Shown: piece by piece, positions 6,732-9,866 of the stretch
How positions within the stretch are numbered: the first letter of the stretch is position 1
How the letters are laid out: each line of letters opens with the position of its first letter
Program-made: the position numbers and the translations under genes
Notes under the pieces: model-generated
Seen by the model: only the letters and a program-made list of their open reading frames with translations
What the model was told of the DNA's origin: nothing
Database searches by the model: none
Source: Fidelibacterota bacterium TCS55
Lineage (GTDB): Bacteria > Fidelibacterota > Marinisomatia > Marinisomatales > TCS55
DNA length: 9,866 nt
Assembly (NCBI GenBank): GCA_905182385.1
Contig: CAJJBS010000141.1
Location: 1 to 9,866 of the forward strand
Reading direction: 5' to 3'

Positions 6732-6860
6732 ATGGATTATTTAACAAGAATCATTTTTGGGAACATACTTTTCATAATTGGGATATTAACTTTATTATGG
6801 TCTATCAAACGTTTAATAGAACGAAAAAAATCAAATAGAAATAAAAAGCAGGACCATTAG
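6732..6860 (+). CDS. Small single-pass membrane protein, 42 residues, uncharacterised
   Basis: An ATG at 6732 opens a 42-codon frame ending in TAG at 6858-6860. It starts MDYLTR, has a hydrophobic helix at about residues 7-25 (ending L-L-W-S-I), then a very basic tail (K26, R27, R31, K32, K33, R36, K38, K39) and ends QDH. A clean membrane span followed by a cytoplasmic positive tail is what a real small inner-membrane protein looks like, and the whole gap has no better frame. There is no clear Shine-Dalgarno, as for most genes here. It lies divergent from the acyl-CoA operon and 128 nt upstream of the PAP2 gene on the same strand. Its last codons coincide with the left arm of a predicted RNA stem. 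Function unknown; a leader peptide for the region downstream is an alternative. Confidence 0.5.
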   Translation: MDYLTRIIFGNILFIIGILTLLWSIKRLIERKKSNRNKKQDH

Positions 6861-6961
6861 AATTCTGGGAGCGGGGGAACCACCAGCCTTCTTAAGTAAC
6901 GGCCCTGCTAAAAAGTCGATGAAAGGTAATCCCTTAATTTCTGGTTGGTCAAGTCTTTTTT
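6847..6961 (+). ncRNA. Candidate structured RNA element (cis-regulatory leader or small RNA) upstream of the PAP2 gene
   Basis: This stretch is plainly GC-richer than the DNA around it and is not covered by a convincing frame on either strand. AGCAGGACC at 6847-6855 can pair with GGCCCTGCT at 6901-6909 (one A.C mismatch), enclosing a small hairpin CTGG 6865-6868 with CCAG 6883-6886. A G-rich segment at 6873-6881 can pair at its ends with GGTAATCCC at 6925-6933. A T tract at 6955-6961 closes the element 27 nt before the PAP2 start, and AAAAAG at 6910-6915 could pair with it. I recognise no RNA family with certainty. The 5' part resembles the GCGGGGGAACC segment of the c-di-AMP (ydaO) riboswitch, but the conserved 3' segment of that family is missing. 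Confidence 0.35.
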
Positions 6962-6988
6962 AATTATGAATAAGCGTTAATTTCTAAT

Positions 6989-7564
6989 ATGTTAGAACAA
7001 ATAATAAATATTGATAAGATTGTATTTTATTTTTTTAATAAAGTAATCGCAAATACATTATTTGATATTCTTATGCCTATTATTACTAATGAACATATTT
7101 GGGCTATTCCAATGATTTTTGCACTAGTCTATCTAATATTAAAAGAAGGTCGTAGAGGACAAATAACTGTCATTCTCTTAATCGTTTCTTGTGGGTTAGC
7201 TGATTATTCTTCAGCTTCAATTTTAAAGCCTTTTTTTGAAAGACTTCGACCTAGCCATGCCATGCTGGATGGAATAAGAATTTTGATGGGGAAAGGAGGT
7301 AAATACGGTTTTGTATCCTCTCATGCTGCAAATATCTTCGCGGCTGCTGTTGTTCTAAGCTATTTTTATCCACGCCGCAAAAAAATCTTCTTTTCTATTG
7401 CTTCAATGGTTGCATTCAGTCGGGTATATATTGGAGTTCATTACCCCGGTGATATAATTTTTGGTGGATTACTTGGCTATGGCCTTGCCTGGACAGTTTT
7501 AAGTTTATGGGTTATAATTAAAATGAGAGAGTTAAAAAGAGGGAACGATTGGTTCCTTTATTAA
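6989..7564 (+). CDS. PAP2-superfamily membrane phosphatase
   Basis: This 191-residue integral membrane protein carries all three PAP2 catalytic motifs: K80-x6-R87-P88, S110-S111-H112, and S144-R145-x5-H151-x3-D155. His112 and His151 would be the active-site histidines, with Asp155 orienting the latter. Hydrophobic spans are at about 36-50, 58-72, 113-127, 131-148 and 156-176, as expected for a compact type 2 phosphatidic acid phosphatase. Family members dephosphorylate undecaprenyl pyrophosphate, phosphatidic acid or related lipid phosphates at the periplasmic face; the sequence does not say which. The ATG has no Shine-Dalgarno, and a GC-rich possible regulatory RNA precedes it. Its stop codon overlaps the stop of the convergent DUF3467 gene. 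Confidence 0.92.
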   Translation: MLEQIINIDKIVFYFFNKVIANTLFDILMPIITNEHIWAIPMIFALVYLILKEGRRGQITVILLIVSCGLADYSSASILKPFFERLRPSHAMLDGIRILMGKGGKYGFVSSHAANIFAAAVVLSYFYPRRKKIFFSIASMVAFSRVYIGVHYPGDIIFGGLLGYGLAWTVLSLWVIIKMRELKRGNDWFLY

Positions 7565-7566
7565 TT
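7536..7566. terminator. Weak hairpin at the convergent stop codons, possible bidirectional terminator
   Basis: GGAAC at 7542-7546 pairs with GTTCC at 7552-7556. On the plus strand it is followed by TTTATTAATTT, and on the minus strand by CTCTTTTT. The stem is only five pairs, but it sits inside the last codons of the PAP2 gene at a junction where both transcripts must end. Confidence 0.3.
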
Positions 7567-7881
7567 TGGCAATGATCCTTCAGGAGGATTAACTGGGTAA
7601 TCACTAAATCCATCTTGATCAGGAAACGATATTTCTCCGTTTTGTTGCTCGAATCTTTTAATATTATCTCCTAGTGCCGCTAAGAATGCTTTTGCATGCT
7701 GTGGAGCCATAATTACTCTTGAATGAACTCGAGCTTTTCTAACTCCCGGTAAAATTTTTGTAAAATCCATTACAAACTCTGCGGGTGAATGCGTAACTAC
7801 AACAAAGTTAGAGTACTCTCCCTCACTAACTTCTTGGGATAGTTCAATATTTATTTGCTGAACATTCTTATTATCTTTCAT
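7561..7881 (-). CDS. DUF3467 family protein
   Basis: This 106-residue soluble protein matches the DUF3467 pattern. It has an N-terminal strand N-I-E-L, then E-Y-S-N at 22-25, HSPAEFVMDF at 31-40, and a second conserved block R-V-I-M-A-P-x-H-A-K-x-F-L-x-A-L at 55-70. D-N-I-K-R-F-E follows at 72-78. The tail after about residue 80 is Pro/Gly-rich and probably disordered. The family is small, widespread in FCB bacteria and others, and has no established function, so none is given. It is the last gene of the minus-strand operon, two nucleotides after the zinc-ribbon gene, which points to co-expression. Its stop shares four bases with the stop region of the convergent PAP2 gene. Confidence 0.85.
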   Translation of the reverse strand: MKDNKNVQQINIELSQEVSEGEYSNFVVVTHSPAEFVMDFTKILPGVRKARVHSRVIMAPQHAKAFLAALGDNIKRFEQQNGEISFPDQDGFSDYPVNPPEGSLPN

Positions 7882-7883
7882 AT

Positions 7884-8294
7884 CTATTTTTTCGCATTGT
7901 TTGAATTTTTAAAATCTCTTTGGTTAAAGTCTTCCCATTCTTCTTCAATTCCTTCAAAATCTTCATAACCTTTAATTTCTTCATCTTCAGCTTTTTGTTT
8001 ATACATCTCCATCTCTGACTCATATAAGCTAAATATATCTTTCTTCTTTTCAAACTCTGCAGGATCAACATCCTCTTCATCATCAGGTTCGAGACGCTCT
8101 ACATCTTCACTATATACTTTTTGATCAAAAAAGTCTAAATCTTCTACTAAAGCATTGGCCATTAAAAATTCAAGAAAATCTAAAAATCTTCTATCTTTTA
8201 AATCTGTTTTACAACTTTTACAAGTCAATGACTCTTTAAGATCAATTTCATCAAGTGGCGCTTCACAAGCTGGGCAAATAATTCCTTCTAACAT
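7884..8294 (-). CDS. Zinc-ribbon protein with long acidic tail, function unknown
   Basis: The protein is 136 residues from the ATG at 8294. It opens with a zinc ribbon: Cys7-x2-Cys10 (I-C-P-A-C) and Cys25-x2-Cys28 (C-K-S-C), a four-cysteine site. The rest is helical and very acidic (for example P-D-D-E-E-D-V-D, and E-D-F-E-G-I-E-E-E-W-E-D-F). The frame stays open to a TTG at 8351, which would add 19 residues. I chose 8294 because a TAGAGG Shine-Dalgarno lies ten bases before that ATG and the zinc ribbon then sits at the very start. It follows the GlmU-like gene by about 64 nt and precedes the DUF3467 gene by 2 nt. The acidic tail suggests a protein-binding or nucleic-acid-mimic role, but nothing proves it. 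No named family recognised. Confidence 0.75.
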   Translation of the reverse strand: MLEGIICPACEAPLDEIDLKESLTCKSCKTDLKDRRFLDFLEFLMANALVEDLDFFDQKVYSEDVERLEPDDEEDVDPAEFEKKKDIFSLYESEMEMYKQKAEDEEIKGYEDFEGIEEEWEDFNQRDFKNSNNAKK

Positions 8295-8304
8295 CAATTT
8301 TTTT

Positions 8305-8310
8305 CCTCTA
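8305..8310 (-). promoter_or_regulatory. Shine-Dalgarno that decides the zinc-ribbon start
   Basis: On the minus strand this reads TAGAGG, ten bases before the ATG at 8294. The longer frame's TTG at 8351 has no comparable site. Confidence 0.5.
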
Positions 8311-8358
8311 AAATAAGTGTCGAATATAATCGGAGTGTTATCACTCAGCAATCATTAT

Positions 8359-9546
8359 TCAAATCTTATTATATATATTTTTCAATAAATCTATTTCTAA
8401 ATCAGAAAGTTTCTTTTTACGTCTAGACATACAATTATATGTAGTTTTAAAGAATTTGTCAAGTATTACTTTTCTTTCTTCACCATTTATATACCAAGTA
8501 AAAGGTTTTATTAATTTTGGTGGAAAGCCATAAGTAGCAATCATAGAACCTAACCCTATTATCGAGCCTGAATTTAATTTGGTTCCAATTGCAGTTTTAG
8601 TATGATCTCCAATAAATGTACCAATATGAATTTTATTTGTTTCTACAGTTTTATTATTTAGCTCCAAATTGACTAAACTATAATTATTCTTCAAATTGCT
8701 ATTTTGTGTCCCAGAACCTAAGTTAACCCATTTACCAAGGAAAGAATCTCCGAGGTGACCTTCGTGCACTTTATTCGAATACCCTTGAATAATTACTGTA
8801 TCAATTTCACCGCCAACCTTACATACCGGACCTAATACAGAATTCTTAATTTGTGTTAAAGGCTTAACTAGAGAGCTTTTTCCAATATATAGTGGCCCCT
8901 CTAGATATGTTTGTCCTTGTATAGTTACATTTGAATCAATAATTATGGGACCGTTCTCAGCATTAATTAAAACTGTTGGATGAATTTTAACATTATTACC
9001 AATAAAAATACTTTCTGGATTAATAAATTCTACTCCGGTGTAAGCTGATACCTCAAAATTATTTTTAAATTCCTCAAATTCATTTGATAATGTGTCTGGA
9101 ATTTCAGTTAGGATGTCCCATAAGTAAGGACAATAATTTGATTTTAGCTCAGATCTTTTTTCTACTTTAGGAGTTAAACTCTTACTTTTCAACCAATATT
9201 TCCCAGAAGTTTTAGATAAAAAAGCTCCAATTAAATTATTATTATTATAAAATAATGTTTCCGAACCTGGTAACTTTTGAAATTCACTTTTATTCCAAAT
9301 TACATTCCCTAAAAGCCAAATCCCTTCATCAACTTCTTTTGGATTCACCTTCAAATTAAAATGTTTTTCTTTTGTTACTGCTTCTAACTCATCTCTTACA
9401 AATAATGAAATAGAATCATTTGGGAAAATTATTTTTATTCTATCTAGAAACGTTTCAGAACCTATTCTAATATCAAAAGTTGCTCTATTGTTCGATAATG
9501 GACTCATATTAGAAGTCTCATCATTTTCGTATACGTATATATTCAT
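8359..9546 (-). CDS. GlmU-like sugar nucleotidyltransferase/acetyltransferase, alternative Bacteroidota type
   Basis: This 395-residue protein combines an N-terminal nucleotidyltransferase-like region (about 1-150) with a left-handed beta-helix of hexapeptide repeats (about 178-335). The N-terminus M-N-I-Y-V-Y-E-N-D, P-L-S-N-N-R, D-I-R-I-G follows the pattern of the alternative bacterial GlmU family (NTP_transf_4 type). The usual LxxGxGTxM loop of classical GlmU is not seen. In the helix, E-G-H264-L-G-D-S with N-L-G-S-G-T-Q at 275-281 parallels the GlmU acetyltransferase site, His264 being the likely base. The expected role is UDP-N-acetylglucosamine or related sugar-nucleotide synthesis for the envelope, in the cytoplasm. 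The N-terminal activity is the less certain half. The ATG overlaps the preceding gene's TGA (ATGA), so translation is coupled; a GGGGAT sequence just upstream may serve as ribosome binding site. Confidence 0.82.
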   Translation of the reverse strand: MNIYVYENDETSNMSPLSNNRATFDIRIGSETFLDRIKIIFPNDSISLFVRDELEAVTKEKHFNLKVNPKEVDEGIWLLGNVIWNKSEFQKLPGSETLFYNNNNLIGAFLSKTSGKYWLKSKSLTPKVEKRSELKSNYCPYLWDILTEIPDTLSNEFEEFKNNFEVSAYTGVEFINPESIFIGNNVKIHPTVLINAENGPIIIDSNVTIQGQTYLEGPLYIGKSSLVKPLTQIKNSVLGPVCKVGGEIDTVIIQGYSNKVHEGHLGDSFLGKWVNLGSGTQNSNLKNNYSLVNLELNNKTVETNKIHIGTFIGDHTKTAIGTKLNSGSIIGLGSMIATYGFPPKLIKPFTWYINGEERKVILDKFFKTTYNCMSRRKKKLSDLEIDLLKNIYNKI

Positions 9547-9866
9547 CTTATCCCCAAAATTTGAAAAACTTCTTTAAAGCCACTTTCTGCTAATTCTTCA
9601 CCATTACAACGAATCATAATATTATAATAATTTTCACCGTTATCACTAAAAAAACCTACCTTTAATGGTGCATTTACAGTTTCAGACAACACTGCAGATA
9701 TAGGGTTGAATTTTTGATTTAAATCTAAGATTGCATCAACGTTAATTCTTTGACAACTCCATAAAAGTTCTTTTCCAGGTAACCCTAAACGGTTTAAATC
9801 TTTATCTGAGAATAATATAAAATCTCGAAAATCTGCTAAATCTATCAAATTACCAACTATTGCAGG
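9543..9866 (-). CDS. Unidentified protein, 3' part only (5' end outside the window)
   Basis: The frame is open from the window edge at 9866 to a TGA at 9543-9545, so only the last 107 codons are visible. A TTG at 9848 could be mistaken for a start, but the six codons before it are also open (P-A-I-V-G-N) and there is no ATG, so the gene most likely continues beyond the edge. The visible part has an acidic stretch L-I-D-L-A-D-F-R-D-F, a segment G-L-P-G-K-E-L-L-W-S-C, and a C-terminal strand/helix pair with Y-Y-N-I-M-I-R-C-N-G. I do not recognise the family. Its stop overlaps the GlmU-like start by 4 nt (ATGA), so it belongs to the same operon. Confidence 0.7.
   Translation of the reverse strand, partial: PAIVGNLIDLADFRDFILFSDKDLNRLGLPGKELLWSCQRINVDAILDLNQKFNPISAVLSETVNAPLKVGFFSDNGENYYNIMIRCNGEELAESGFKEVFQILGIR

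Noticed and set aside
6865..6955. Minus-strand frame across the GC-rich island, giving a peptide with LDQPEIKGLPFIDFLAGP
   Set aside because: A stop lies directly before it, there is no start codon before the block, and it ends soon after; a gene remnant cannot be excluded but the RNA explanation fits better.
6847..6961. tRNA, tmRNA or SRP RNA in the GC-rich island
   Set aside because: There is no cloverleaf, no T-arm GTTC-type signature, no CCA end and no SRP GGAAG-type loop.
7871..8083. 70-codon minus-strand frame rich in Lys and Met
   Set aside because: It is a second frame of the acidic tail of the zinc-ribbon gene; GAA/GAT repeats read out of frame give Lys and Met.
8295..8351. N-terminal extension of the zinc-ribbon protein from a TTG start
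   Set aside because: The TTG lacks a ribosome binding site, while the ATG at 8294 has TAGAGG upstream and puts the first cysteine pair at the usual position near the N-terminus.
1..9866. CRISPR array, insertion sequence, integrase or att site
   Set aside because: No spaced direct repeats, transposase or recombinase motifs or terminal inverted repeats were found by reading both strands.

Overview
The window is about 9.9 kb of AT-rich bacterial chromosome, tightly packed with genes. It is most likely from the FCB group: a marine Marinimicrobia (SAR406)-like or Bacteroidota-like organism. Four things point there. There is a TonB-dependent receptor with an N-terminal carboxypeptidase-regulatory-like domain. 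There is a lipoprotein with an acidic patch right after the lipidated cysteine. There is a GlmU-like protein of the alternative Bacteroidota type. Bacteroidota-style promoter boxes (TAnnTTTG) stand before three leader genes, and most starts lack a clear Shine-Dalgarno sequence. The phylum is an inference; no rRNA or tRNA is present to settle it.

Layout. (1) 54-4414, plus strand: a calcium-loop lipoprotein, a strong intrinsic terminator, and a 993-residue TonB-dependent receptor. A perfect TAnnTTTG box for the receptor appears to sit inside the terminator hairpin. (2) 4474-6651, minus strand: a three-gene acyl-CoA operon. It reads from a 3-hydroxyacyl-CoA dehydrogenase (the C-terminal half of a FadJ-type fusion) to a non-catalytic and then a catalytic MaoC/hot-dog subunit, the last two overlapping by 14 nt. 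(3) 6652-6988: a divergent intergenic region holding an unlisted 42-residue single-TM ORF and a GC-rich, structured-looking island just upstream of a PAP2 phosphatase. (4) 6989-7564, plus strand: a PAP2 membrane phosphatase. (5) 7561-9866, minus strand: an operon of an unidentified protein (cut by the window edge), a GlmU-like sugar nucleotidyl/acetyltransferase, an acidic zinc-ribbon protein and a DUF3467 protein. It converges on the PAP2 gene with a 4-nt overlap of the stop codons.

How the parts may work together. The lipoprotein and receptor look like an outer-membrane uptake pair of unknown substrate. The acyl-CoA operon resembles a beta-oxidation module whose crotonase half has been lost and whose hydratase is a MaoC heterodimer, which raises a stereochemical question. 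The PAP2 and GlmU-like proteins suggest envelope-precursor metabolism on either side of the convergent junction. No clear mobile element, CRISPR array, tRNA or rRNA was seen. The least explained parts are the sORF/RNA region at 6732-6961 and the terminator-promoter overlap at 1367-1408.
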